NCBI RefSeq assembly: GCF_019443125.1
Contig: NZ_JAHYXK010000005.1
Coordinates: forward strand, 124,001-188,000
Length of the DNA: 64,000 nucleotides
Reading direction: 5' to 3'
Source of the DNA: Pontibacter aydingkolensis
GTDB taxonomy: Bacteria > Bacteroidota > Bacteroidia > Cytophagales > Hymenobacteraceae
Shown here: piece by piece, positions 8,151 to 17,686 of the stretch
Layout of the letters: each line of letters opens with the position of its first letter
Numbering within the stretch: the first letter of the stretch is position 1
Program-made: the position numbers and the translations under genes
Notes under the pieces: model-generated
The model's database searches: none
What the model was told of the DNA's origin: nothing
What the model saw: only the letters and a program-made list of their open reading frames with translations

Positions 8151-9083
8151 ATGGCCAAAAACAGACGCAAGTTTACACAGTGCCCAAACTGTGGGTATAC
8201 TTTTGAAGATATAAACAACTACTGCCCTAACTGCGGCCAGGAAAACCACGACCTTAATGTACCTGTAAAACACCTCATTGCAGAGTTCTTTGAGGGCACT
8301 TTGCATTTTGACACCAAAGCCTGGAAAACGCTGAAATACCTTATACTTAAGCCGGGCCTGCTCACCGAAAAATTTAACATTGGGAAGCGTGCATCTTATG
8401 TTCCGCCATTCAGGCTATATGTGTTTGTAAGTATAATCTTCTTTTTTGTGCTGGCACTTACCACAGACAACATAATAAGATCAGATGGAAGCGCCGGTTC
8501 TGATGGCGATGTTACGTCTTCACTTCCCGGAGTTACCATCAGCACAAACTTAAACGACTCTCTTCTAGCCGCCTCTGATACTGCAGCACTTAGAAAAGTA
8601 AGAGAGATCACACAAAGCTCTCAAGAACTGCAGGCACTCAGATCTGAATTAGGAGAAAGCGGATTCGCCTCAGAGTTTGCCAAATTTACCAGTCATGGCG
8701 ATGAGTCAAAGCAAAAGCTTTTCAAGAACCTTTCATTTATGATGTTCCTGCTGATGCCGTTCTTTGCGCTGGTGCTATACTTATACTATCGCAAGCAAAA
8801 CCGCAATTACGTAGAGCACCTCATGTTTTCTATCCACCTGCATACCTTCTACTTTATACTTTTAATAGTCGTCTTACTGATAGGGCAGCTTTTCCCGGCA
8901 CTTGATACCGACTGGGCAGTGCTTTTTATTATGACTTTATACTTATACTTTGCCCTGCACCAGGTATATAAACAGTCTTATCTGCGCACATTCCTGAGCC
9001 TGCTGCCCATTGGTTTTGTTTACTTGATAACTTTACTTATCTTTTTCTTAGGCACTGTTTTCGTGAGCGTGCTCTTAACCTAA
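8151..9083 (+). CDS. DUF3667 zinc-ribbon membrane protein
   Basis: A 310-aa protein. The N-terminal zinc ribbon has two CPNCG-type knuckles (CPNCGYTF near residue 9 and CPNCGQ near residue 25). A conserved block follows (AEFFEGTLHFDTKAWKTLK), then a first membrane helix around residue 85, a polar loop to about 185, and four more hydrophobic helices to the C-terminus. This is the DUF3667 pattern, common in Bacteroidota, with no assigned biochemical function. It is probably an inner-membrane protein with a cytosolic zinc finger. It lies 28 bp before the dGTPase gene, so co-transcription is likely, though a functional link is not evident. Confidence 0.88.
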   Translation: MAKNRRKFTQCPNCGYTFEDINNYCPNCGQENHDLNVPVKHLIAEFFEGTLHFDTKAWKTLKYLILKPGLLTEKFNIGKRASYVPPFRLYVFVSIIFFFVLALTTDNIIRSDGSAGSDGDVTSSLPGVTISTNLNDSLLAASDTAALRKVREITQSSQELQALRSELGESGFASEFAKFTSHGDESKQKLFKNLSFMMFLLMPFFALVLYLYYRKQNRNYVEHLMFSIHLHTFYFILLIVVLLIGQLFPALDTDWAVLFIMTLYLYFALHQVYKQSYLRTFLSLLPIGFVYLITLLIFFLGTVFVSVLLT

Positions 9084-9111
9084 ACCTCTTATACTTTATC
9101 CTTTTACCTTT

Positions 9112-10491
9112 ATGCCTTTAACCGCTACCACCACCGCCTGGGCCAAACTGCTCTCAAAGAAGCGCTTCGAAACTACGGATAAAAAGTATACTTCTGATGA
9201 GTCGGTGCGGGGCGAATTTCAGCGCGACTACGATCGTATTGTGTTCTCCTCTGCATTTAGAAGGCTGCAGAACAAAACACAGGTAATGCCTATGCCGGAA
9301 AGTGATTTTGTGCATACCAGGCTTACCCACAGCTTAGAGGCATCGGTAGTAGGCCGTTCGCTGGGCCGCATTGTGGGCAAAAGTATACTGGAGCGTTACC
9401 CGGAGCTGGCAGAGGAAAAACACATACAGGAAGCTGACTTTGGCGATGTGGTAGCAGCAGCCTGTTTAGCGCACGACATTGGCAACCCGCCTTTCGGCCA
9501 CTCCGGCGAAGATGCCATATCAGCATACTTTCTTAGCAGCGAGGCACAGCCTTACTTAGCAAACTTAACAGAGGCAGAAAAAGCAGACTTAGTGCGTTAT
9601 GAGGGCAACGCAGCAGGCTTTAGAGTACTTACCTATACATATCCGGCACACTGCAACCTTCCAGGAGGCCTTAGCCTTACTTATACTACACTGGCTACTT
9701 TTACCAAGTACCCCAAGGAGTCGCTGCCGATTATACTTAATACCAAAAATACCAGTGAGAAAAAGTATGGCTTCTTTCAGACAGAGAAGCACTGGTTTAA
9801 CAACATTGCCAAAGAGCTGGGCCTTCTAAAAAAAGGGCAGAACAGCGAAGTGTTTTACCACCGCCACCCACTGGCCTTTTTAGTAGAAGCCGCCGACGAT
9901 ATCTGTTACCGCATTATTGATTTTGAAGATGGTCTCAAACTTGGCCTGGTTCCGCATGAACAAGGCATCGGTTTGCTGCGCCAGATCCTGAACGACAACC
10001 CTGGCCGCAAATCAAGCCTTACCTTTTTTGACTGGAAAGAGGAAATCGGCTACCTGCGTGCCCGCATTATCGGCAAGCTGATAGACGAAACAACCGCACT
10101 GTTTTTAAAGCACGAGCAGGAGATTCTTGCCGGTACCTACGATAAACCACTTATTAATGAGTTGGAGTGCAAACCTGTGTTGGACAAGATAAAAGACCTG
10201 TCTATACGCCTGATTTACCAAAACCGCCCTGTGCTGGAAATAGAGGCAGCCGGTTTCGAGGTGCTAGGTGGCTTGCTGGATGCAGGTATAAAAGCCGTGT
10301 TCGAGAAGAACTCCAAACACCACCGCAAACTCGCAGCCCTTATACCACCGCAGTACCTTGAGCTACCAGAAACAGCCACAGATTACGATCGCATTATTCA
10401 CATCTGCGATTTTGTAACCAGCCTTACCGACCAGGCTGCATTAGGCCTTTACCGCAAAATAAAAGGTATAGAATTGCCTAAGATGTATTGA
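9112..10491 (+). CDS. dgt: Deoxyguanosinetriphosphate triphosphohydrolase (dGTPase)
   Basis: A 459-aa HD-superfamily enzyme that hydrolyses dGTP (or other dNTPs) to the nucleoside and tripolyphosphate, controlling dNTP pools. The metal ligands are visible: H73 in TRLTHSLE and H121-D122 in CLAHDIGNPPFGH. The preceding RRLQNKTQVMP and the following GHSGEDAI blocks are typical of the family. The length fits type I dGTPases. The gene sits 28 bp after the DUF3667 gene on the same strand. The specific substrate preference (dGTP versus broad dNTP) cannot be read from sequence. Confidence 0.95.
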   Translation: MPLTATTTAWAKLLSKKRFETTDKKYTSDESVRGEFQRDYDRIVFSSAFRRLQNKTQVMPMPESDFVHTRLTHSLEASVVGRSLGRIVGKSILERYPELAEEKHIQEADFGDVVAAACLAHDIGNPPFGHSGEDAISAYFLSSEAQPYLANLTEAEKADLVRYEGNAAGFRVLTYTYPAHCNLPGGLSLTYTTLATFTKYPKESLPIILNTKNTSEKKYGFFQTEKHWFNNIAKELGLLKKGQNSEVFYHRHPLAFLVEAADDICYRIIDFEDGLKLGLVPHEQGIGLLRQILNDNPGRKSSLTFFDWKEEIGYLRARIIGKLIDETTALFLKHEQEILAGTYDKPLINELECKPVLDKIKDLSIRLIYQNRPVLEIEAAGFEVLGGLLDAGIKAVFEKNSKHHRKLAALIPPQYLELPETATDYDRIIHICDFVTSLTDQAALGLYRKIKGIELPKMY

Positions 10492-10763
10492 TTTTAAGTG
10501 CTGTTAAAGGTTTATACTTTTAGCAAACTGCCATACTTTATTCATTAACGCGGTAATTACAGGCTATGTTAAGCGCACCTTTTTTTGTTCGTCTACAAAA
10601 TCATTGGGTTCATCTGCATTTGCCCTTAATTGGCAGAATCGGGCACACCATATATGGTTTTATATTCGCTACTTCCCCAAATTTGAACTAATTTTAGACT
10701 TCATAGAAGTTAATTTACCTATTACAAAACAGTATTAGTATTCTCTTTAAGTAAACAAACACA

Positions 10764-12098
10764 ATGAAACGCAAGCTATTACTATGCCTGCTGTGGTGTG
10801 CCTCCGGCCTTATGGCCATGGCGCAGACCAAGGGCAACAAGATTGAGTTCACGGAATACACCCTTCCAAACGGCCTACACGTTATTCTGCACCAGGATAA
10901 GTCCACACCTAATGTGGCTGTATCGGTGCTTTACCATGTAGGCTCTAAAAACGAGGTAGAAGGACGCACTGGATTTGCCCACTTTTTTGAGCACCTGATG
11001 TTCGAAGGAACTGAAAATATTGAGCGTGGCCAGTTCAGCTCATTAGTACAGAAAGCCGGTGGCGCACTTAATGCCAACACCTCCTTTGATAGAACATACT
11101 ATTATGAGCTGTTACCATCTAACCAGGTTGAGCTTGGCTTATGGTTGGAAGCAGAGCGTATGAAGCATGCTAAAATAGATGAGGTTGGCGTTGAAACGCA
11201 GCGCAAAGTAGTACAGGAAGAGAAGCGTGAGCGCATCGATAACCAGCCTTACGGCTCTATGGGTGAAAACGTGTTCTCATTGGCCTACACCAAGCACCCA
11301 TACAAGACAATGCCAATTGGCTCTTTCCAGGATTTGAACGCAGCCAGCATTGAGGAGTTCCGCGATTTCTACAAAACCTTCTACGTGCCAAATAACGCCA
11401 CACTTTCTATAGCAGGCGACATTGATATTGAGGCTACCAAGAAGATGATCGAGAAGTACTTTGCAGCCATCCCTAAAGGCAACAAAGAGATTCCTCGCCC
11501 TAACATCACAGAGCCAAAGCAGACAGAAGAGCGCCGTAAAACGGTTTACGATAACATACAGTTGCCAGCCGTTATCCAGGCATATCACATTCCGGCGCAA
11601 GGCACCAACGATTATTATGCCCTATCTCTGTTAACTACTTTACTTTCTGGTGGCGAGAGTGCGCGTTTACCCAAGGCGCTGGTAGATAAGCAGCAGAAAG
11701 CTGTTGCCGCTGCCTCTATCCCTTTCCCAACAGAAGATCCGGGCCTGTTCCTGACATTTGCTATTGCCAATATGGGCGTAGAGGTAGACGACCTGGAAAA
11801 AGCCATGAACGCTGAGATTGAGCGCGTAAAAACAGAAGACCTTTCTGAGCGTGAGTTTCAGAAGCTTCGCAACCAGGTAGAGAGCCAGTTTGTGCAGCAG
11901 AACAGCACTGTTGCCGGCCGCGCAGAAAGCCTTGCCAACTACGCCGTATACTTTGGTGATGCTAACCTGATCAATACTGAATTGCAGCGTTACATGAACG
12001 TGACCAAAGCAGACATTAAGCGCGTGGCAAACGAGTACCTGACCAAAAACAACCGTGTAGTGTTGCACTACCTGCCAAAGTCAGCTCAGCCTAAGTAA
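10764..12098 (+). CDS. M16 zinc peptidase, catalytically complete
   Basis: A 444-aa insulinase-type (pitrilysin clan) peptidase with a signal peptide (MKRKLLLCLLWCASGLMAMA), so it acts in the periplasm. The inverted zinc motif HFFEH is at residues 73-77 (GFAHFFEHLMFEGT), and the distal Glu lies in the helix with RKVVQEEKRERIDN around residues 145-165. Two homologous M16 halves follow over the full length. The next gene encodes an M16 protein lacking the zinc motif, the usual partner arrangement of M16B heterodimers. Substrates are likely short peptides. Confidence 0.93.
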   Translation: MKRKLLLCLLWCASGLMAMAQTKGNKIEFTEYTLPNGLHVILHQDKSTPNVAVSVLYHVGSKNEVEGRTGFAHFFEHLMFEGTENIERGQFSSLVQKAGGALNANTSFDRTYYYELLPSNQVELGLWLEAERMKHAKIDEVGVETQRKVVQEEKRERIDNQPYGSMGENVFSLAYTKHPYKTMPIGSFQDLNAASIEEFRDFYKTFYVPNNATLSIAGDIDIEATKKMIEKYFAAIPKGNKEIPRPNITEPKQTEERRKTVYDNIQLPAVIQAYHIPAQGTNDYYALSLLTTLLSGGESARLPKALVDKQQKAVAAASIPFPTEDPGLFLTFAIANMGVEVDDLEKAMNAEIERVKTEDLSEREFQKLRNQVESQFVQQNSTVAGRAESLANYAVYFGDANLINTELQRYMNVTKADIKRVANEYLTKNNRVVLHYLPKSAQPK

Positions 12099-12229
12099 TT
12101 TTTAAGACATAGGACAATTTAGACAAAGAACTTTATGACAAAAGACCAAGGAAATCAGGTTTATACTTTCTGAGAGTCTTTTGTCCATTGTCAAACGGTC
12201 TATTGTCAGGTTATAATTGAAGAGAAATC

Positions 12230-14311
12230 ATGATAAAAAAATATTTTAGTACCGCATTTCTGGCGTTGGCACTTGTGTATGTAGCCCCTGCCCAGACAAA
12301 ACAAACTCCTCCTCCGCCAGGTCCGGCTCCTAAAATTGAGTTGGGCAAGTATGAGCATTTCACGCTGAAAAACGGCCTGAAAGTATACGTAGTGGAGAAC
12401 CACAAACAGCCAGTTGTATCTATGTCTTTGGTATTGGATAGAGATCCGATACTGGAAGGCGACAAGGCTGGTTATGTACAGGCAGCAGGCCAGATGATGC
12501 GCACCGGTACTACTAACCGCACTAAAGACCAGTTAGATGAGCAGGTAGACTTTATTGGATCAACATTAGGCTTCTCTTCTACCGGCTTTAACGCTTCGTC
12601 GCTTAAAAAGCACCTGCCAACATTGATGGACCTTACTGCTGATGCTTTGCTAAACCCTAAGTTTACGCAGGAAGAGCTTGATAAGATCAAAAAACAGATG
12701 AAGGCCAACCTGGCACAGTCTAAAGACAACCCGGATGCCATTGCCAGCCGCACGCGCAACCTGGTATTGTATGGCAAAGATCACCCGTACGGCGAGATTA
12801 TGACTGAGCAGACAGTTGATAACTTTACGCTGCAGGACATCCAGAACTACTACAACACATACTATAAGCCAAATATTGGTTACTTAGCGGTTGTAGGCGA
12901 TGTTAAGCCAAAGGAAGTGAAAAAGCTCCTGAACAAATCGCTAAAAAACTGGAAAAAAGGCGAGGTAAAAGAAGTAAAGTATGACCTGCCTCAACAGCCA
13001 TCGCAAACGCAGGTAGTTGTTGTAGACAGACCAAGCTCCGTACAGAGCGTGCTTACTTTAACTAACCCGATAGATCTGAAGCCAGGAGCTCCGAATGCTG
13101 TTGCTGCCAGCTTGATGAACAATATTTTAGGTGGTGGTATGGATGCGCGCCTGTTCAAAAACCTGCGCGAAACCCATGGTTATACTTACGGAGCCTACTC
13201 TGGTGTAACCAACGACGAGATTCTTGGCCGTTTTAGCGCCAATGCCAGCGTACGTAATGCCGTTACTGATAGCGCTGTGGTAGAGTTTATGAATGAGCTT
13301 AACAAAATGCGTAACCAGCGTGTAAGCGATGATGAACTTCGCGATGCTAAAGCTTATGTAATGGGCAGTTATGGCCGAGGCCTGGAGAACCCTGCAACTG
13401 TAGCCGTTTACGCCATAAACACAGCACGTTACGGTTTGCCTGAAGATTATTATGCCAACTACCTGAAAAAAGTAGAGGCTGTTACGGCAGAAGATATTCA
13501 GCGTGTGGCACAAAAATACATACAGCCAGATAAAATGTACATTCTGGCAGTAGGCAACGCAGGCGAGGTAGCCGATAAGCTGCAGAAGTTCGACAAAGAC
13601 GGTAAGTTAGACTACTACAGCACAACCGGCGAAGTAGTAGATCGTGCCGCCATGGGTGTACCAGCTGGCCTTACTGCCGAAACTGTACTTGACAACTACA
13701 TTAAAGCTATTGGCGGTAAAGCAAATATCGAAAAACTAAAAGATGTAACGGTTACCAGCAACGCATCTATTCAGGGCATGCAACTTACCATTGTGCAGCA
13801 GCAGAAAGGCAGCGATAAGTTTGCCACGCAGGTATCTATGAACAACAGCCCCATTCAGCGCGTGATCATTAACGGTGACAAAGGCAAAATGGAAGCTCCG
13901 ATGCAGGGCATCAACCAGGAGATACCGAAAGAGCAACTGGCCACCCAAAAACTGGAAGCTAACCTGTTCCCGGTGCTGCAGTATGGCAAATTAGGTATTA
14001 CTACCAAGCTGACCGGCATGGAGAAGGTTGATGGCAAAGATGCTTATGCTGTAGAGGTTAAACAACCAAACGGCCAGAAAGCGATTCACTACTTCGCCAA
14101 AGACAGCGGTTTTCGCCTGAAAGAGGTAAACAACCTGCAGAGCCCACAAGGCGTGGTTACGCAAACCAAAACATACAGCGACTACAAAGAAGTAAATGGA
14201 GTGAAATTCCCTTATGTGGTGGAGACTACTGTTGGCCCGCAGGTAATCAAAGCTGAAGTACAGAATATTGAAGTGAACAAAGGCTTAAGCGACGATACGT
14301 TTAAATTGTAA
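12230..14311 (+). CDS. M16-family protein with lost zinc motif and C-terminal extension
   Basis: A 693-aa protein with a signal peptide ending near AQ at residues 21-22 and a Pro-rich linker. The M16 fold is recognisable (GLKVYVVENHKQPVVSMSLV), but where the partner has HFFEH this protein reads QAAGQ (residues 84-88 in GYVQAAGQMMRTGT), so it cannot bind catalytic zinc. Residues 100-470 still look like paired M16 domains with the Gly-rich SLMNNILGGGMDARLFKNLR. About 220 extra residues from 475 onward form a beta-rich domain resembling LolA/LolB-type lipoprotein-carrier folds. It probably forms the non-catalytic half of a periplasmic peptidase with the upstream M16 gene, 131 bp away. Confidence 0.88.
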   Translation: MIKKYFSTAFLALALVYVAPAQTKQTPPPPGPAPKIELGKYEHFTLKNGLKVYVVENHKQPVVSMSLVLDRDPILEGDKAGYVQAAGQMMRTGTTNRTKDQLDEQVDFIGSTLGFSSTGFNASSLKKHLPTLMDLTADALLNPKFTQEELDKIKKQMKANLAQSKDNPDAIASRTRNLVLYGKDHPYGEIMTEQTVDNFTLQDIQNYYNTYYKPNIGYLAVVGDVKPKEVKKLLNKSLKNWKKGEVKEVKYDLPQQPSQTQVVVVDRPSSVQSVLTLTNPIDLKPGAPNAVAASLMNNILGGGMDARLFKNLRETHGYTYGAYSGVTNDEILGRFSANASVRNAVTDSAVVEFMNELNKMRNQRVSDDELRDAKAYVMGSYGRGLENPATVAVYAINTARYGLPEDYYANYLKKVEAVTAEDIQRVAQKYIQPDKMYILAVGNAGEVADKLQKFDKDGKLDYYSTTGEVVDRAAMGVPAGLTAETVLDNYIKAIGGKANIEKLKDVTVTSNASIQGMQLTIVQQQKGSDKFATQVSMNNSPIQRVIINGDKGKMEAPMQGINQEIPKEQLATQKLEANLFPVLQYGKLGITTKLTGMEKVDGKDAYAVEVKQPNGQKAIHYFAKDSGFRLKEVNNLQSPQGVVTQTKTYSDYKEVNGVKFPYVVETTVGPQVIKAEVQNIEVNKGLSDDTFKL

Positions 14312-14335
14312 GTATAAATTATACTTTGATAGTAG

Positions 14336-14363
14336 AAGAGGCTAGCCGATTGGTTAGCCTCTT
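14336..14363 (+). terminator. Terminator after the M16 pair
   Basis: A 12-bp stem with one G-T pair (AAGAGGCTAGCC / GGTTAGCCTCTT) and a 4-nt loop, followed by TTGTTTT, lies 24 bp after the stop codon of the second M16 gene. Confidence 0.8.
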
Positions 14364-14906
14364 TTGTTTTATACTTTGCGGTTGTGGCTGCTACTAAGGC
14401 AGGCGTTTTTCCGCTATTCATTCTAGCTACTATACTTCCTCAGTCTAGTTTACCTATACTTTCACCTTTGGCTTTTGTGCCCTCAAGGCCGGGAGGCCTC
14501 GCCTTTGCGCATCGCACTGTCTATTGAAGCTGCTCCGGGGGTAGGGGCCCTCTTTTAGCTCCGCTGCGGGCTGCCCTCCGGGCACCGCAACAATAGAAGG
14601 CGCTCAACGCACAAAGGCTGAGATCGACACTTCTTCGCAGGCGGCTATGAAACTTGTAAGAAAATTTCCCTCCCCTGTTTTTAGGGGAGGGCCAGGGTGG
14701 GGTAATTTGTAGGGACAGGTCGCGACCTGTCCGAGGAATGGCATCAGCAATGAAACCTACACTTCAGCTAAAGTAACGGCAGAAAGTCCCCCTTCGAAGG
14801 GGGCGAAGGGGATGTTTATACTTCTGCTACAGCGCCTATACTTGGCATTAAGCAATAGCCTCCTTGACTAAGGAAGCTAAGAGTGGTCAGCCTGCTACAG
14901 CCCTCC
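14364..14906. repeat. Intergenic mosaic of palindromic repeats
   Basis: There is no gene in about 540 bp between convergent genes. It holds: a G/C-rich inverted cluster around 14480-14630; a CCCTCCCCTGTTTTTAGGGG element at about 14668-14704 that recurs inverted at 27313-27347; a perfect 20-bp palindrome GGACAGGTCGCGACCTGTCC at 14713-14732; and a 16-bp palindrome CCCCCTTCGAAGGGGG at 14788-14803. These are typical dispersed REP-like elements of Cytophagales genomes. No transposase that could mobilise them is in the window. Confidence 0.75.
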
Positions 14907-15815
14907 CTAAAACAACTCTCCCTGCACTGGCTGCACAAACTGCTTCGGAGTTTTAAGATCAAAGCCACTTACTTTGTTCAGCTGCTGTACCAAGTAAGTT
15001 TCCAGCTCTGGTGCCAACGTATTATCCGGCTCGTGCACAAAAAAGTAGAGCTGGCGCAGGCCATTTTCAAACCATACTTTCAGCCGCTGCACCCAGTCAT
15101 CGATGCGTGTGTAATCCGTGGGGTGCAGGCCATTGCCGACAAAGCGCACCATGGCCGCTGGTGTAGTAAGGCGCATGTGCAGCACGTCGCGCCGGCCGGC
15201 CACATCGGTTAGCACAGTACCAACATTATACTTCTGCAGCACCTCAAAAAGCTCCAGGCTGGCTATGTTATCCACAAACCAATCGGGGTGGCGCAATTCC
15301 ACGGTAATGGGTATACTTTCGGGAATAAATTGCAAGAAAGCCTCCAGATCGGGCAATTGATTAGGGGCAAAGTATGGCGGCAACTGCAGAAAAGAACTAC
15401 CGAGCTTATCTTCAAAACCGGCAATGGCTTCACAAAAAGCTGCTGTTACATCTTGTGTGCTGCGCAGGGCGACTTCGTGGCTGATGAGCTGCGGAAACTT
15501 AGGGCAAAACTTGAAACCCTGTGGCACGGCATTTCGCCAACGGTCTACAGTAGTGGGGCTGGGGATATGGTAGTGCGTGCTGTTAAGTTCGATGGTACTA
15601 AATTGCTTGCCATACCAAAGCAGCGATTCTTTTTCAGGCATACCAGCAGGGTAGTATTTTCCTACCCAGGCTTTGTTTACCCAAACTGGTAAGCCAATGT
15701 ATACTTGAGGCTTCTCATAACTACCCGATTGGCGCAACAAAGGCAGTGTATCGGGGTGGTCTGATGGCAGCGTGAAATCAACCCCGCTTATATCTTGCAG
15801 CTTTCCGAAATCCAT
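14907..15815 (-). CDS. DUF72 (YecE-like) family protein
   Basis: A 302-aa cytosolic protein of the DUF72 family, which adopts a TIM-barrel fold. Conserved blocks are visible: YYPAGMPEKESLLWYGKQF, TIELNSTHYHIPS, FKFCPKFPQLISH, and near the C-terminus RFVGNGLHPTDYTRIDDW and YFFVHEPDNTLAPE. The His/Asp/Glu-rich motifs suggest an active site, but no reaction is established for the family. The ATG at 15815 begins close to the first conserved strand. It is convergent with the M16 genes and divergent from the rlpA-like gene. Confidence 0.9.
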   Translation of the reverse strand: MDFGKLQDISGVDFTLPSDHPDTLPLLRQSGSYEKPQVYIGLPVWVNKAWVGKYYPAGMPEKESLLWYGKQFSTIELNSTHYHIPSPTTVDRWRNAVPQGFKFCPKFPQLISHEVALRSTQDVTAAFCEAIAGFEDKLGSSFLQLPPYFAPNQLPDLEAFLQFIPESIPITVELRHPDWFVDNIASLELFEVLQKYNVGTVLTDVAGRRDVLHMRLTTPAAMVRFVGNGLHPTDYTRIDDWVQRLKVWFENGLRQLYFFVHEPDNTLAPELETYLVQQLNKVSGFDLKTPKQFVQPVQGELF

Positions 15816-16134
15816 ACTTTATACATTAACTTTACCATACATATATGCTTAAATATAAGCAACTTACCTTGTATTTCGATAATTATACTAAATAGTTAAA
15901 TATAACAAAACCAATTTTGACTATGCACCAATTTATACTTGGAGGTAAAAAAAATTTTTATTATTTTTTATAGCTTATTTTCTATACTTGTGAGCAATAA
16001 AAATCTTGCTTTATGCCCTTTAAACGGCCTTTTTTCTAAAATTTGACTTATAGCAATTTTAGCACTCCCGTCCGTATCCCCCTACATCCTGACTACAATA
16101 ATCGCGTAAAAGGTCTCGTTTGTAAAATATTCCG
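15816..16134. other. Divergent intergenic region before the rlpA-like gene
   Basis: About 320 AT-rich bases between the divergent DUF72 and RlpA genes. Apart from the -7 element just to the right, I see several TATACTT copies and no gene, tRNA or clear hairpin. Confidence 0.5.
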
Positions 16135-16142
16135 TAACTTTG
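16135..16142 (+). promoter_or_regulatory. -7 element (TAnnTTTG) of the rlpA-like gene
   Basis: TAACTTTG is an exact match to the Bacteroidota -7 element and lies 24 bp before the chosen ATG at 16167. A TTTG occurs at 16119-16122, but the 12-bp spacing is too short for a standard -33 element, so only the -7 box is supported. Confidence 0.5.
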
Positions 16143-16166
16143 CGGCTTCATCAACTTTTAAATGAT

Positions 16167-16805
16167 ATGATAAATAATAGAAAGTGCTACCTATTCACAG
16201 TAATCATTCTTCTATTTATTGGCATTCATCAACCAATTTTTGCACAGACCCAGGACATCCAAACCGGAGAAGCATCGTGGTACGGAAGTAAGTATCATGG
16301 TAGAAAAACCAGCAGCGGTGAGCGTTATAATAAAAACGACATGACTGCAGCACATAAAACCCTTCCTTTTGGCACTAAAGTTAAAGTAACCAACCTCAAA
16401 AACGATGAGTTTGTTATTTTGCGTATCAACGACAGAGGCCCTTTTGTAGGCGACCGTATCATTGATGTGTCAGAGGTGGCAGCTAAGAAACTCGCTTTCC
16501 GCGGCCAGGGCATTGTAACTGTTAAAGTAGAAGTACTGGAACTACCAGGCGACTACAACCCGCAGAATGCCGGCATGTATACTATCCAGACAGGTGCTTA
16601 CAGAAGCTCAAAGAATGCAATGGCACTCAGCCAAAAGCTTAAGGCATTCGACAAAAACCTGAATGTTGAGCTAATGGAAGACGAATCTAAGGGTAAAAAG
16701 GTACTTCGCATCAGAGCAGGCCGTTTTACCAGCCGCCAGGAGGCAGAGGCTTTTAACGAACTTCTGGAAGAAGAAGGCTTATCGGGTTTAGTGAAAGAGG
16801 CATAA
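16167..16805 (+). CDS. rlpA: RlpA family septal lytic transglycosylase-like protein with SPOR domain
   Basis: A 212-aa exported protein. The ATG at 16167 gives a clean signal peptide ([20 protein letters not shown]...FAQ). A longer TTG read from 16140 would place the start inside the predicted promoter. The double-psi beta-barrel RlpA domain spans about residues 35-125, with [19 protein letters not shown] and the catalytic-type [17 protein letters not shown]. The C-terminal SPOR domain (about residues 140-212, [15 protein letters not shown]) binds denuded glycan at the division septum. RlpA proteins cleave or bind peptidoglycan lacking stem peptides. No lipobox Cys is visible, so it may be periplasmic rather than a lipoprotein. 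Single gene with its own promoter and terminator. Confidence 0.92.
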   Translation: MINNRKCYLFTVIILLFIGIHQPIFAQTQDIQTGEASWYGSKYHGRKTSSGERYNKNDMTAAHKTLPFGTKVKVTNLKNDEFVILRINDRGPFVGDRIIDVSEVAAKKLAFRGQGIVTVKVEVLELPGDYNPQNAGMYTIQTGAYRSSKNAMALSQKLKAFDKNLNVELMEDESKGKKVLRIRAGRFTSRQEAEAFNELLEEEGLSGLVKEA

Positions 16806-16826
16806 CCTCACAGATTAACCCACACC

Positions 16827-16863
16827 AAAAGGGCGCAGACTATAATAAGTTCTGCGCCCTTTT
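16827..16863 (+). terminator. Terminator of the rlpA-like gene
   Basis: A perfect 13-bp stem AAAAGGGCGCAGA with its complement and an 11-nt loop, ending in TTTT, lies 21 bp after the stop. The leading A-run would also allow function for the minus-strand operon that ends at 16956. Confidence 0.85.
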
Positions 16864-16955
16864 GCATTTAGATCCATCCTATACTTTATACTTACCAAAG
16901 CAAAAAAGCACAACCATACAGCTGTGCTTTTAGAGGGGAATTAGGTAGAATCGCT

Positions 16956-17657
16956 TTAATTCTGTTTTCGGAGGTATACGTTGTTGCTTATACTTTCCAG
17001 TTTAATATCGGTGCCGCCGCCGCTTACGTTGCCTTTTAGCTGATAGCCTACCATGGGCGCTTCTTCTTTTTTATTCGTGAAAGCGATATCCAGATCGGAG
17101 TATACTTCACCTGTTATTGTTTTCAAAGAAACGCCCGCTCCCTTTTTTGCTGCCCAGTTCATATCAACAAACCCGTTGATGGATTTAGCTGCCACAGGCC
17201 CGGTTACGCCTCTTATCTCGATGTTGCCATTAATGGTTTCTACGGTAAGGTCAGCGTCGCGGGGTACAAATATTTCGTAGTTAATTGTGCTGCAAGCATA
17301 ACTTCTGGAGCCGTCGTTGTAGGTAGAGTAGCCTTTGCTATCCCGGCAATCATCAGCTTTTCCGTTCTTCATCAACTCTTTATCAAAGTCTACTTTAACA
17401 CGGGCACTCGTCTGGTCTTCATTAAAGTTAACCAGCAGGGCATCGTTCAGCTTGCCGCCGTTTACTTCGTACGTCACTTTTACAGAGGCCTCTTTTTTAT
17501 CCCAGGCAGTTATTTTGATGTTGTCACCGAACTTTAGCTGCAGATCTACGCGCTTATTAGCCGGTACCTTTAAGGTTTTCTCTACTGTTTTGGGCTGTGC
17601 CTGCACCAAGGCGATGAGCAGAAGCCAGCATATGAAGAATGAGGTTAGTCTTTTCAT
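16956..17657 (-). CDS. DUF4097-type secreted beta-helix protein
   Basis: A 233-aa protein with a signal peptide (MKRLTSFFICWLLLIALVQA). The rest is rich in short beta strands with the repeating theme of DUF4097/adhesin-like proteins (VETINGNIEIRGVTGPVAAKSINGFVDMNW, shown here only as a pattern of ING/ITG turns at residues 140-200). Two Cys near residues 103 and 122 could form a disulfide. It is the last gene of the minus-strand sigma/anti-sigma operon and a paralogue of its upstream neighbour, 29 bp away. It is probably periplasmic or on the cell surface. Function unknown. Confidence 0.8.
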   Translation of the reverse strand: MKRLTSFFICWLLLIALVQAQPKTVEKTLKVPANKRVDLQLKFGDNIKITAWDKKEASVKVTYEVNGGKLNDALLVNFNEDQTSARVKVDFDKELMKNGKADDCRDSKGYSTYNDGSRSYACSTINYEIFVPRDADLTVETINGNIEIRGVTGPVAAKSINGFVDMNWAAKKGAGVSLKTITGEVYSDLDIAFTNKKEEAPMVGYQLKGNVSGGGTDIKLESISNNVYLRKQN

Positions 17658-17686
17658 GGTTTTATACTTTTATAATGAGGTAAGAG

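Noticed and set aside
9589..9829. Overlapping frames opposite or within dgt
   Set aside because: Shadow frames of a conserved gene with no independent support.
14364..14906. Insertion sequence remnant
   Set aside because: No transposase fragment, no target duplication seen; content is explained by small palindromic repeats.
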